Of a DNA stretch of 64,000 nt, positions 33,501-42,031 are shown piece after piece. Below the pieces are notes generated by a model. That model had not been told where the DNA came from. It saw nothing but the letters and a program-made list of their open reading frames with translations, and made no database searches. Every line of letters starts with the position of its first letter. Position 1 is the first letter of the stretch. Made by a program: the position numbers and the translations under genes. Source of the stretch: Thamnidium elegans (lineage: Eukaryota; Mucoromycota; Mucoromycetes; Mucorales; Mucoraceae); assembly GCA_025201345.1 (NCBI GenBank), contig JAIXMG010000024.1:372001-436000 (forward strand), read 5' to 3'.

Positions 33501-35481
33501 GCTTACCCAATATTATCGCAGATTCATTCCAAAGTTTGCGCATATTGCGTCTCCCCTTACAGATTTAACGGCGGGTACTGGTTATAAAACACGTGCTATA
33601 GAATGGACACCACAATGTCAAAATGCTTTCGATTTATTAAAACAAAAATTGTCCTCTGCTCCAATATTACTTACTCCAGATATGAACAAACCATTCCGAA
33701 TTGAATGTGATAGCTCTGATTTTGCGGCAGGTGCGGTGTTACTTCAACAAGATCAAGATAATAATTGGAAACCATTGGCTTTTGAAAGTAAAAGATATAG
33801 TAAAGAAGAAAGAGTATACCCCGCTCAGGAACGTGAAATGTTAGCCATTCTGATTGCATTAAGAAAATGGAGATGTTTCATTGATGGTAAAGATTATGTT
33901 GTATATACTGACCATCTCCCACTTAAATATTACAGAGATCAAAAACATCCAGTACCTCGTTTAGTACGATGGATGTCAGAAATAGAATTATATAACCCTA
34001 ATATTCAATATAAACCTGGTAAAGAGAATATTATACCCGATTTATTATCTCGTCGCGATGGACCCGATTGCAATCCTGCATCCACATCAGTACAACCAAA
34101 ATATTTATATAACTCTGAAATTAATAATAACAATAATAATACTAAACATTCTTTAAGTAAACCAGTTCAGTCAATCAGGGATGACCCTATTCAAGACTGG
34201 CCCTTACAATATTTTCGTAATGAAAACCAATGGCCTCAACTACTACAGAAAGAACTCCAACAAAACAAAGAAAAATTTATAGTCAAAAATCAACATATAT
34301 ATAAACTAGTCAAAAATTCAAAAACAAATGAAAGCATGGAATTAAAGTTTATACCTTTTCATCAACGTGCTGATTTTATTAACAATTTCCACATAGCATA
34401 CGGTCATCTTAGTCAACTGTCAATATACCACCAATTAAAAAATAGAATTTGGTGGCCGGGTATACAACAAGATATAATTGAATACTTGAAATCCTGTGCT
34501 CAATGTCAACTCGCAAGTCGTTCGGAAAAGAATATTCACCATTCACCAATGAAACCTCTTGATATTCCTCCTGCTTTTTCGCGTTGGCATCTTGATTTTA
34601 TAGGAGAATTACCAACAACAAAAAATGAAAATAGATGGATACTTGTGGCTGTTGATTATTCGACTAATTGGCCTATTATACGTGCATTAAAAAATGCAAC
34701 TGGTGATGAAATCGTACGATTTATATATGAAGAAATTGTACTAAAATTTGGTAACCCCGTAGAGATCTTTACAGATAGAGGTGCCAACTTTATGTCTAAA
34801 GTATTGAAGCAATACATGAATAAAATCAGGTCAAAGCATACCTTTACGAGTGCTTTTCATCCAAGAAGTAATTCAAAGTGTGAAAGACTTAACCAAGTAA
34901 TCAAGAATATGTTAAAGAAGTATGTTAATGGTGATGTTCATAGCTGGGACGAATATATTGATACAGTTACGTTTGCTTGCCGTATTCGAAAACATACTAC
35001 AACGGGATATAGTCCATTTTTCCTCGTATATGGTACTCAGCCAAGGATTCCTGGAGACTTTCATAGACCTTATATGAATGATATAACCGAATTTGATGCC
35101 AACCTGATAACTGAAGATGCTTTAACTCGTATTCGTAACCTTAGAGAAGCTAGATTCTTAGCAGAAGAAAATTTACGGAACCAAGGTATAAAGGATAAGG
35201 AAAGATGGGATAAAATAATAAAGGGTAAAGAAACACAAGTATTTAGTAAAAACGATTTTGTACTATTACGACATGAATCTAAAAAAGGTCTGGAATACAA
35301 CTGGATGGGACCTTATCAAATTATTAACTGCAATCTGGATTTCAATGTCTACCAGATCAAAGAATTAGAAGGAAAAGTTTATAACTCATGGGTACATACA
35401 GACCGATTAAAACCAATATCAATCAATAATAACAACTTAACAACTAGTTGGTATATTCCACGTATTGCAAGAGCACAATAA
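30553..35481 (+). CDS. Gag-Pol polyprotein of gypsy element 1 (single frame)
   Basis: 1642 aa without any stop. Gag (about 1-370) includes a polyQ run, the capsid-like WYTSVEHYL...WEVFKISM region and one zinc knuckle CX2CX4HX4C (357-370). The aspartic protease follows with DSGA at 520-523. Reverse transcriptase carries YVDD at 900-903; RNase H follows (IECDSSDFAAG). Integrase has an HHCC zinc site (H1280, H1285, C1315, C1318) and a DD35E core (D1348, D1408, E1444), then a GPY-like end (WMGPYQI). Domain order protease-RT-RNaseH-integrase defines Ty3/gypsy. No chromodomain is recognisable. Fusion of gag and pol in one frame means no frameshift is needed, unlike its neighbour. All catalytic residues are present, so it may be active. 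Confidence 0.93.
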   Translation: MSSDDCIQKEILDHPTHIIQEIIKSAKRKLKPEEQKELVEFITSRGILIDTPKTYINYTKSEKVTIYQGSRTLIDQFKVYKNKNKNTVIEEDIEMNTENNSTTTSNKTFSEEEVLRLISAAIQQQQQQPQQHQQQFSNQVRIPTPPTYDGSRDITKINNWYTSVEHYLSFYNFERARWVSYAISLLTDHARLWYYRMAQRSSHDLSDWEVFKISMDMEFKPKYTLQSTRDRLFELKQTSSVQHYIKEFQDVLLELDITEDEAMDKFARGLKDRARAHILLKDPIDLESMFHCARTFESATQYGKSTNSFNPTTSAIDDPMDLSVIEIKKQNQLLLNLLKQQQGSNNNSSGQRSNNNCFYCDKIGHKKAECRNKKWDEDRGIFQSKRNNRSDYRTQKPRNNYNSNTTNNYSTNNNNNYRKPNNFRQQINALLDSYDPLSNNTNSYQTNTNNDNDNKNLIDLSSCDNQDYYSYPILSPNIAPETHTLSSAEKSFLNNVDNSSNALPLYKTMVGGSNFKILIDSGASTNYVHPKLLSHALTEREVVNQAVETADGNKTNINKKITFRLFLGNNHEHQEVITAYVFESKFDIILGRNWLKETKPKPDWFDDTWEVTDKNTTIVTKIYPVSPPKALHNINTINPQLKTKETTNIDYLASATQVARWLKKDQITECFVVNFIDESTGNHATITPISPIDMKDIQLDKEWKEEFAKLFPYAFKGEITELPPNRHTRDIIVTDPKDAPPIFHQPYRMSPLELAELKKQLMDLEEKGLIVPTASPYGFPILFVRKAGSNNADGTPKLRMCCDFRSINKITIAQRIPIPRIDECLDQLHNSTCFSQIDLIGAFNQVRLSESDSMKATISHRFGQHRFLVAPFGLKNSGPYFQDVINKVLKSFVDKFVIIYVDDLLVYSKNESEHKEHVKQVLQKLDEAKFVINIKKSHFNMKELTFLGYHISKNGISPSQQKTEAISLWPIPTNVQQVRQFLGLTQYYRRFIPKFAHIASPLTDLTAGTGYKTRAIEWTPQCQNAFDLLKQKLSSAPILLTPDMNKPFRIECDSSDFAAGAVLLQQDQDNNWKPLAFESKRYSKEERVYPAQEREMLAILIALRKWRCFIDGKDYVVYTDHLPLKYYRDQKHPVPRLVRWMSEIELYNPNIQYKPGKENIIPDLLSRRDGPDCNPASTSVQPKYLYNSEINNNNNNTKHSLSKPVQSIRDDPIQDWPLQYFRNENQWPQLLQKELQQNKEKFIVKNQHIYKLVKNSKTNESMELKFIPFHQRADFINNFHIAYGHLSQLSIYHQLKNRIWWPGIQQDIIEYLKSCAQCQLASRSEKNIHHSPMKPLDIPPAFSRWHLDFIGELPTTKNENRWILVAVDYSTNWPIIRALKNATGDEIVRFIYEEIVLKFGNPVEIFTDRGANFMSKVLKQYMNKIRSKHTFTSAFHPRSNSKCERLNQVIKNMLKKYVNGDVHSWDEYIDTVTFACRIRKHTTTGYSPFFLVYGTQPRIPGDFHRPYMNDITEFDANLITEDALTRIRNLREARFLAEENLRNQGIKDKERWDKIIKGKETQVFSKNDFVLLRHESKKGLEYNWMGPYQIINCNLDFNVYQIKELEGKVYNSWVHTDRLKPISINNNNLTTSWYIPRIARAQ

Positions 35482-35493
35482 CAATGAAACAAC

Positions 35494-35496
<3 letters not shown>

Positions 35497-35573
<77 letters not shown>
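35497..35573 (+). repeat. 77-nt A run in retrotransposon 1
   Basis: An uninterrupted run of 77 A starts 15 nt after the gag-pol stop codon, inside the element's 3' untranslated region, before the purine tract and 3' LTR. Length may be imprecise because homopolymers are hard to sequence. Confidence 0.85.
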
Positions 35574-35575
<2 letters not shown>

Positions 35576-35747
35576 CAATTCAGTCAAATTAATTCAATCA
35601 AACAGCAATTTATTATCAAAACAATACTCAAAGATTCTTTACTCTTCATTATATTATCACTCTAACCTAATCTTTTGTATTTTTTTTTTTTTTCCTCTGT
35701 TATCCAACACTTGACTTTAGACTAGTAAAACTTTAGGGAGGGGATAT

Positions 35748-35888
35748 TGTCACAGCTAAAATAGAATAAGCTGTGTACTACTTCAATTTAGATATAAATT
35801 ACTTTAAAATATAAACTCAATAAAAGGTCATCTTTTTACCACTATATATTTACAACTAAAAGTATTGTCTATTAAAATAACTCTGACA
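35748..35888 (+). repeat. 3' LTR of retrotransposon 1
   Basis: 141 bp, identical to the 5' copy by eye. Confidence 0.9.
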
Positions 35889-36109
35889 CCATTTGCTTTA
35901 TACAATACCACCTCCTTTTGAAATATGTGTAAAGAAGAGAAAAGTGAAAAAAAGAGGTGTCGCCCGTACCAACCACTTATCCTGACATCTGAAAGGTAAG
36001 CAGCGCTTCCGCCCCCTACTGGTTTTGCTCCCAGTAAGAGTTGAACTATCTAACTCACGCAAACTCAGTCGCGTTATTGCCACCAGCCCAGATACGACAC
36101 ACATATATG
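35889..36109. other. 221-bp host spacer between two retrotransposons
   Basis: Less AT-rich than its surroundings. On the minus strand it contains TTCAACT flanked by GC-rich hairpins, which at first suggests a tRNA, but the stems do not pair (see rejected items). It includes the TACTGG...CCAGTA hairpin described in the findings. Confidence 0.5.
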
Positions 36110-36619
36110 TGTCAATCTGAAAAAGGCAGATGGGTTGGATGCCCCGGAAGTTAATAGTCCGGACCGCAACAGTCCGGTTTGTCCGGATCAAGATGAAGAC
36201 CTCATGGATATCCCGGTTGAAATCGAGCTTAGGCTTAAGAAGACTAAGGTCCAAAAAAGGAAGTTTGTACCATCTATCAAGAATAATCTAAAAAGGAAAA
36301 AGGCTAAACAGTAACGAATAAATGTCACCTCTTCAAGTATTCAATGTTATTCCTAATTCCTCTTTCCCGAATATTTAACAGATGCACACATTACAAATAC
36401 TCATTATGATAATCATGCTACTTATGATTATCATATTACTTTACTATTTATATATTCTTTATTACTAATACCATTATCCCACTTAACTATAAATACCCCT
36501 CTTGAATGATTAATAAAACATTATCTTCTATTTGACATAACTACTTACTTAATTGATTAACCACTGAGAGTTGAATCAATTACACTTAAATTACTATAAA
36601 TACTATTACAAAACTTACA
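36110..36619 (+). repeat. 5' LTR of retrotransposon 2
   Basis: 510 bp. Its first 205 bp repeat the coding end of pol, as in the 3' copy, and include four TCCGG-type motifs. The later part has TATAAATACCCC (about 36489) as a probable promoter TATA box and AATAAAACAT soon after. Confidence 0.9.
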
Positions 36620-36621
36620 TT

Positions 36622-36633
36622 TGGTAGCACCAG
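36622..36633 (+). other. Primer-binding site of retrotransposon 2
   Basis: TGGTAGCACCAG with the same 2-nt offset from the LTR as in element 1, so both lineages probably prime from the same tRNA. Confidence 0.8.
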
Positions 36634-36642
36634 TTTCTCAAG

Positions 36643-37551
36643 ATGACAGGAAAAGAAGATTACAATAATGAAATGGCTGAACTTATAAAGAGGTTCACTA
36701 CGGCTTTGGGTGATAACAAACAAATTAGGGTGAAAGAACCTAATACTTATGATGGTACAAGAGACGCACTTCTAATTGATGGTTGGATTAGATCGGTTGA
36801 AAGATATGTAAACTTTCAAGGCTGGAATGCTGAAAGAAGTTATTTATTTGGTACTACTTTATTGCGTGATAGGGCTGATGCATGGTTTAGAACCATTGAA
36901 TTAACTGATGAAGCCCCTACTACTTGGTTGGAATTAAAAAGGTTAATTACGGAATTTTTTAGACCTGATAATTCTGTCAGAATTGCTCGTGATCGTTTAG
37001 CTATATTAAAACAAACAAGTGACTTGGTGACTTATATTAACAATTTTATGGATATTAAATTAGCTATTCCTGGTATGACTGACGATGAAGGTTGTGACAA
37101 GTTTGTTAGAGGTTTGGTCAACAAACAAATGCGTTCTCACATTCGTCAATATGAAGCAAATACTTTGAAAGAAGCTATTCATGCAGCTTTAGCTTTTGAT
37201 AGTGCTCAACATGAAGAAGATTCATCTACTAGTTCTACTTTTAGGGCACGCCCTAAACAACAAGTGGTTGATGATCCCATGGAATTGGATGCTATTGATA
37301 ATAGAAATTATCAAAGGTCAAGTTCAAGACCTAACAACAACTACTCTCGCAGTCAAAATTACTCTTCTGGTTATTCTCGTGAAAAAAACTATCGTACTAA
37401 CAATTATTCTCGTAATAATTCTGGTGGGTCTGCTGCTTCTTGCTATTACTGTCACAAAACTGGTCATTTGAAACGAAATTGTCGTACTAGGTTGTCTGAC
37501 ATCAAGAGATTGGATGATCAACATTACAAGAAGGATTTTCACTCCACGTAG
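36643..37551 (+). CDS. Gag protein of gypsy element 2
   Basis: 302 aa. Contains a retrotransposon-gag capsid region (WIRSVERYVNFQGWNAE ... WLELKRLITEFFRPD ... GCDKFVRGL) and one zinc knuckle CYYCHKTGHLKRNC at 267-280. The N-terminus lacks the long Asn/Gln-rich linker seen in element 1. The frame ends at TAG 37549-37551, overlapping the open pol frame by 34 nt; the overlap holds a slippery heptamer. Gag would be made alone most of the time and as Gag-Pol after slippage. Confidence 0.92.
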   Translation: MTGKEDYNNEMAELIKRFTTALGDNKQIRVKEPNTYDGTRDALLIDGWIRSVERYVNFQGWNAERSYLFGTTLLRDRADAWFRTIELTDEAPTTWLELKRLITEFFRPDNSVRIARDRLAILKQTSDLVTYINNFMDIKLAIPGMTDDEGCDKFVRGLVNKQMRSHIRQYEANTLKEAIHAALAFDSAQHEEDSSTSSTFRARPKQQVVDDPMELDAIDNRNYQRSSSRPNNNYSRSQNYSSGYSREKNYRTNNYSRNNSGGSAASCYYCHKTGHLKRNCRTRLSDIKRLDDQHYKKDFHST

Positions 37552-37575
37552 TTGAAGAACAGGAAGTTCAACTAC
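37533..37575 (+). promoter_or_regulatory. Candidate -1 programmed ribosomal frameshift signal
   Basis: Three parts line up. The heptamer GGATTTT (37533-37539) is in the X-XXY-YYZ register of the gag frame (..G GAT TTT). An 8-nt spacer follows (37540-37547). Then comes a perfect 9-bp hairpin, GTAGTTGAA (37548-37556) with TTCAACTAC (37567-37575), and a 10-nt loop. A -1 slip enters the pol frame, which is open from 37518. The gag stop codon lies in the left arm of the hairpin. GGAUUUU is, from memory, a known slippery site in dianthoviruses. Confidence 0.8.
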
Positions 37576-40500
37576 TTGAATCAGATAACGATGATAATTT
37601 TCCTGATAACAATAAAAATTTAATTGATTTTGACCTTTATTCTAATGCTATTTCACTAGATAGCGCTCAATTCCCTATACTTAACCCAAAACCTTATACT
37701 ACTCAAACTATAGTTGAAGATGAATTCCAAACTCAAAATATAGTTGTTGAAACACTGCCTATTTTGTATCCAAAATCACTAAATGATGAATTACAATACC
37801 TAACTGAACTGAATGCTATTGCCACAACTCTACCTCTTTATCCTGCTTCCTATCGTGCTCAACAACTCCAAGTACTTATTGACTCAGGTGCTAGCGAAAA
37901 CTATGTCTCTCCTCACGTAATCCAGTCCGTAAATAAAAAAAGACTTATTCCTGTGAATAATCGACAAGTCGAAACTGCTAGTGGGAATATCTCACAAATT
38001 GAATATAAAGTTGAAATGGATATAACTTTGAATGGTGTTTGCAACAAGATTACCGCTTTTGTCTTCCCTACCAAATTTGATCTCATCCTTGGACGTTCTT
38101 GGTTAAAGCAAGCTCAACCTTCTCCAGATTGGGAAAATGATACTTGGTATTTAAATAATGGACGTGTCAAACTACAACCGTGTACGAATATAAAGAAACA
38201 TTCACATTCTCTTCCTAAACTTAGTTATCTCATTAGCCATAAACAAGCTGATCGCCTCATAAAAAAAGGTGGTGAAAGCTTTCTATTTTTTATTAAATCC
38301 AATGATGAAAATGACAAGTACACAAATCCAAAACTCCAAACTGCTGACTACTGGGGCCAATTAGTACAAGAATTCTCTACTGTCTTTAAAGATGAACTGC
38401 CTGGTCTTCCACCTGATCGTGGTATACACCATTTAATTGACACTGGCGATGCTGATCCTGTTTCCCGTCCTCCCTACAAAATGAGTCCATTGGAATTAGA
38501 CGAACTAAAAAAACAACTAACTGAATTACTTCGTTTAGGCTTAATTAAACCTAGTTCTTCCCCGTGGGGTGCTGGTGTTCTTTTTGTTCGTAAGAAGCCT
38601 GATCCTGGATCAACAAAACCTGGAAGCCTTCGAATGTGTATTGATTACCGATCTTTGAATAAACTTTCCATCCGAAATAGTTCAAGTATACCTAGAATTG
38701 ATGAATGCTTAGACAAAATGAGTGGTGCACGTTATTTTACAAGTTTGGATTTACGAAGTGGTTACCATCAAATCAGAATCCATCCTGATGATGTTCCAAA
38801 AACTGCTTTCAACACTCGGTACGGTCAGTACTCATGGCTGGTATTGCCTTTTGGACTTTGCAATGCTCCACCTGTATTCCAATCGTTAATGAACAAGATT
38901 CTTGGTGAATATATTGATAAAACAACTATTGTATACCTTGACGATATTCTCATTTTTAGTAAAACGCTTGAAGAACACAAGATCCACGTTCGACAGATTC
39001 TGAATGTACTAAAAAAAGAAAAACTGATTGCTAACTTAAAGAAGTGCGAATTTAGCAAGAGTGAATTAACTTTTGTGGGTTTCAAAATAACTGCTCATGG
39101 TATCTCTCCAAGTCCTGAAAAGGTGAAAGTTGTTCAACATTGGCCACAAATGAGGAATGTACAAGAAGTTCGCCAATTTATTGGGTTTGCTCAATTTTAT
39201 AAAAGGTTTATAAAAAACTTTGCGTCGATAGCTGCGCCTTTAACAGATTTAACAAGGGGGACAGGTATAAAAACGAGACCAATTGTTTGGACCAGTGACT
39301 GCCAAAATAGTTTTGATAGATTAAAGAAATTGTTATCATCAAGTCCTGTACTTCAAGTAGTTCGTATGGATAAGCCTTTTAGAATTGAAGTTGATGCTTC
39401 TGATCGAGGCTGCGGGGCGGTCCTCCTACAACCTGACGATGACCCTACACTACCATGGCACCCACTTTGCTTTGAATCAAAAAAATATGCTGACTCAGAG
39501 ACTAAATTGCCTGCACAAGAGAGAGAATTGCTTGGGATTCTACATGCACTACGTACCTGGCGGTGTTATGTTGATGGATGTCCTAAAGGTTATACTGTAT
39601 TCTCTGACCACCTTCCTTTGGAGTATTTTAGATCAAAAGAAAACCCGCCAAGTAGATTAATAAGGTGGATTAATGAATTAGAATTATATGCACCAAATAT
39701 TTGTTATAAACCTGGCAAAGAAAACATAATACCTGATATCTTATCAAGAATGGACTTTAATGCAGCTAAGCCAAATCCCGATGTTAAACCAATGGAGCCT
39801 GAATATCTGTATGCAACTTGGAATCACTTACCTGCTACATTACGCAGCGATTGGCCTCTCTTATTAATTCCAGAAAATAGAATTAAGGTAAAATCAGCTG
39901 AAATAAAATCGATTTTAAATAGAGAAGAAAAACACTTTCATGTTACTGCTAATCAAGTTTATCGCAAGGTTGCTATAGATGCTAACTCTGGTGTAAAAAA
40001 TGTTCCTTTTTTACCTTTTGCAAAACGAGCTGAAACTGTTAGTCAATATCATGAATCTTTTGGTCATGCTGGTTACAAGACAATGTTAAATATATTACTT
40101 TCTCGATTTTGGTGGCCGTCTCTTAGGTTAGATATTCAACAGTGGTTGAACACTTGTCCTCAATGTCAAATTAATAGTCGTCGCGGAAATGCTCACAGAG
40201 ATGAAATGCACCCTTTAAAAGTTCCTACAGCCTTTGATAGATGGCATTTAGATTTCCTTGATTTACCTATGACCCTAAAAGGTAATCGCTGGTTACTAAT
40301 TGGTGTAGATTATGCTACGAATTGGTGTGTTGCCAGAGCGGTTCCTAGCGCCTCAAAAGAAGTAGTTGCTGATTTTATTTATGAAGAAATCGTTATGAAT
40401 TTTGGTGTTATGTCTGAAATTGTAACTGATCGAGGTGCCAACTTCACTAGTGCTTTAGTTCAAGAATATGTTAAACGTATTGGTTCAAAATTTAAGCTTA

Positions 40501-41726
40501 CGTCAGCGTACCATCCAAGAACGAATTCAAAAGCAGAACGCTTCAATGGTGTCATAAAACAAATGCTTCGCAAGTATACAAATGGTGCTCTTCATCGTTG
40601 GGACGATTTTGTCCATGCTGCTCTTTGGGCTTGTCGCGTTCGTATTCATTCTACTACAGGTTTTAGTCCGTTTTACCTTACTTATGGTCGTGAACCCAAA
40701 TTACCAGGTGATACTTTACATCCTTATATTGATGCGGCTACGTTTGAAGACCCTCGTACTATTGCGGATATTACTTCTCGTGAATTAACTAAGTTAGGTC
40801 AACATCGTGCGGCAGCCGAATTTAGGCTAAAGGCAATGGCCGAAAAAGATAAAATACGTTGGGATGCAACTATCAAGAAGCTTACATTTGAACTAGGTGA
40901 TATGGTTATGCTAACGCATGAAGGTCGTTATGGTCTTGAACCTCAGTTTAAGGGTCCTTTTATTGTTGTTGAAGTTTTCCCTGATTATGGTACTTACAAG
41001 TTACAAACTTTAGCTGGTGAACCTTTGAAGTCACTTGTTCACGTCGATAGACTTCGTCCTGCTCATGGTGAACGCCCTTCTAAACCCTGGTATGACCCTA
41101 CAGCGGCCCGTCGAGAGTATAATGAAGCTATGAAGAATGTCCCTGTTCCTTTATGTGGTGATTATGTCGATCCTGTACTACCTTCACTATCCGAAAAAAT
41201 TGATGATACTGTGCACTCTGACCTTGTTGATGTCACACTAAATGATAATCCTAGTATTGAAGAAGACCTTGTTATGCAACCTGTTGACACCGTTAATGAT
41301 AACCAAGTAATAGACCATCCATTTAAAGAACCTCTTGATAAGTCTATTAGTAATAACCCTATTATCGTATCCCCTTTACTTCCCGAGTTATCCTTATCCG
41401 AGGACGTTGAAATGTCTACTTCCGTGTCCCCGCCCGGTGATCAAGATTTTTTTTTCCGCCCAACTAGTCCCGTCGCTACTGTGAGTGTTCAGGGTCGAAC
41501 ACAAGGCTTGAAAGGGGGTAATGTCAATCTGAAAAAGGCAGATGGGTTGGATGCCCCGGAAGTTAATAGTCCGGACCGCAACAGTCCGGTTTGTCCGGAT
41601 CAAGATGAAGACCTCATGGATATCCCGGTTGAAATCGAGCTTAGGCTTAAGAAGACTAAGGTCCAAAAAAGGAAGTTTGTACCATCTATCAAGAATAATC
41701 TAAAAAGGAAAAAGGCTAAACAGTAA
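37539..41726 (+). CDS. Pol polyprotein of gypsy element 2
   Basis: About 1396 codons in the -1 frame relative to gag; there is no credible start codon of its own, and the frame is already open at 37518. Domains in order are aspartic protease with DSGA (37881-37892), reverse transcriptase with YLDD (38934-38945), RNase H (RIEVDASDRGCG, about 39381), integrase with HHCC (about 40050-40165), a DD35E core (WHLDFLDLP, TDRGANF, NSKAERFN), and a GPF-type end (FKGPFIVVE). After integrase comes an acidic Ser/Pro-rich tail of about 200 residues whose final 68 codons lie in the 3' LTR. The tail ends in a strongly basic stretch (LKKTKVQKRKF, NNLKRKKAKQ) resembling a nuclear localisation signal. All catalytic residues are present. 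Confidence 0.92.
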   Translation, partial: SLHVVEEQEVQLLESDNDDNFPDNNKNLIDFDLYSNAISLDSAQFPILNPKPYTTQTIVEDEFQTQNIVVETLPILYPKSLNDELQYLTELNAIATTLPLYPASYRAQQLQVLIDSGASENYVSPHVIQSVNKKRLIPVNNRQVETASGNISQIEYKVEMDITLNGVCNKITAFVFPTKFDLILGRSWLKQAQPSPDWENDTWYLNNGRVKLQPCTNIKKHSHSLPKLSYLISHKQADRLIKKGGESFLFFIKSNDENDKYTNPKLQTADYWGQLVQEFSTVFKDELPGLPPDRGIHHLIDTGDADPVSRPPYKMSPLELDELKKQLTELLRLGLIKPSSSPWGAGVLFVRKKPDPGSTKPGSLRMCIDYRSLNKLSIRNSSSIPRIDECLDKMSGARYFTSLDLRSGYHQIRIHPDDVPKTAFNTRYGQYSWLVLPFGLCNAPPVFQSLMNKILGEYIDKTTIVYLDDILIFSKTLEEHKIHVRQILNVLKKEKLIANLKKCEFSKSELTFVGFKITAHGISPSPEKVKVVQHWPQMRNVQEVRQFIGFAQFYKRFIKNFASIAAPLTDLTRGTGIKTRPIVWTSDCQNSFDRLKKLLSSSPVLQVVRMDKPFRIEVDASDRGCGAVLLQPDDDPTLPWHPLCFESKKYADSETKLPAQERELLGILHALRTWRCYVDGCPKGYTVFSDHLPLEYFRSKENPPSRLIRWINELELYAPNICYKPGKENIIPDILSRMDFNAAKPNPDVKPMEPEYLYATWNHLPATLRSDWPLLLIPENRIKVKSAEIKSILNREEKHFHVTANQVYRKVAIDANSGVKNVPFLPFAKRAETVSQYHESFGHAGYKTMLNILLSRFWWPSLRLDIQQWLNTCPQCQINSRRGNAHRDEMHPLKVPTAFDRWHLDFLDLPMTLKGNRWLLIGVDYATNWCVARAVPSASKEVVADFIYEEIVMNFGVMSEIVTDRGANFTSALVQEYVKRIGSKFKLTSAYHPRTNSKAERFNGVIKQMLRKYTNGALHRWDDFVHAALWACRVRIHSTTGFSPFYLTYGREPKLPGDTLHPYIDAATFEDPRTIADITSRELTKLGQHRAAAEFRLKAMAEKDKIRWDATIKKLTFELGDMVMLTHEGRYGLEPQFKGPFIVVEVFPDYGTYKLQTLAGEPLKSLVHVDRLRPAHGERPSKPWYDPTAARREYNEAMKNVPVPLCGDYVDPVLPSLSEKIDDTVHSDLVDVTLNDNPSIEEDLVMQPVDTVNDNQVIDHPFKEPLDKSISNNPIIVSPLLPELSLSEDVEMSTSVSPPGDQDFFFRPTSPVATVSVQGRTQGLKGGNVNLKKADGLDAPEVNSPDRNSPVCPDQDEDLMDIPVEIELRLKKTKVQKRKFVPSIKNNLKRKKAKQ

Positions 41727-42031
41727 CGAATAAATGTCACCTCTTCAAGTATTCAATGTTATTCCTAATTCCTCTTTCCCGAATATTTAACAGATGCACA
41801 CATTACAAATACTCATTATGATAATCATGCTACTTATGATTATCATATTACTTTACTATTTATATATTCTTTATTACTAATACCATTATCCCACTTAACT
41901 ATAAATACCCCTCTTGAATGATTAATAAAACATTATCTTCTATTTGACATAACTACTTACTTAATTGATTAACCACTGAGAGTTGAATCAATTACACTTA
42001 AATTACTATAAATACTATTACAAAACTTACA
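41522..42031 (+). repeat. 3' LTR of retrotransposon 2
   Basis: 510 bp. The first 205 bp encode the C-terminus of Pol up to TAA at 41724-41726. Confidence 0.9.

Larger units (their letters stand above)
30365..35888 (+). mobile_element. Ty3/gypsy LTR retrotransposon 1 (complete)
   Basis: The 141-bp LTRs (30365-30505 and 35748-35888) look identical by eye and both run TGTCAC...TGACA. A primer-binding site TGGTAGCACCAG begins 2 nt after the 5' LTR, and a purine tract AGGGAGGGGATA precedes the 3' LTR. The interior is one uninterrupted gag-pol frame. CCAT flanks both ends as target duplication (30361-30364 and 35889-35892). Identical LTRs and an intact frame indicate recent insertion. Confidence 0.93.
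36110..42031 (+). mobile_element. Ty3/gypsy LTR retrotransposon 2 (complete)
   Basis: The 510-bp LTRs (36110-36619 and 41522-42031) appear identical and run TGTCAATCTG...CTTACA. The primer-binding site TGGTAGCACCAG begins 2 nt after the 5' LTR. TATG flanks both ends (36106-36109 and 42032-42035). Gag and pol are in different frames with a candidate -1 frameshift site. The purine tract GAAAGGGGGTAA precedes the 3' LTR and lies inside the pol frame. Confidence 0.93.

Noticed and set aside
35930..36100. Possible tRNA gene on the minus strand between the retrotransposons
   Set aside because: TTCAACT resembles a T-loop, but the flanking 5-bp stems do not pair and no acceptor stem or A-box is found.
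37549..37551. Stop-codon readthrough of the gag TAG as the way to make Pol
   Set aside because: The frame after the TAG is not the pol frame; pol is in -1, so readthrough alone cannot produce it.
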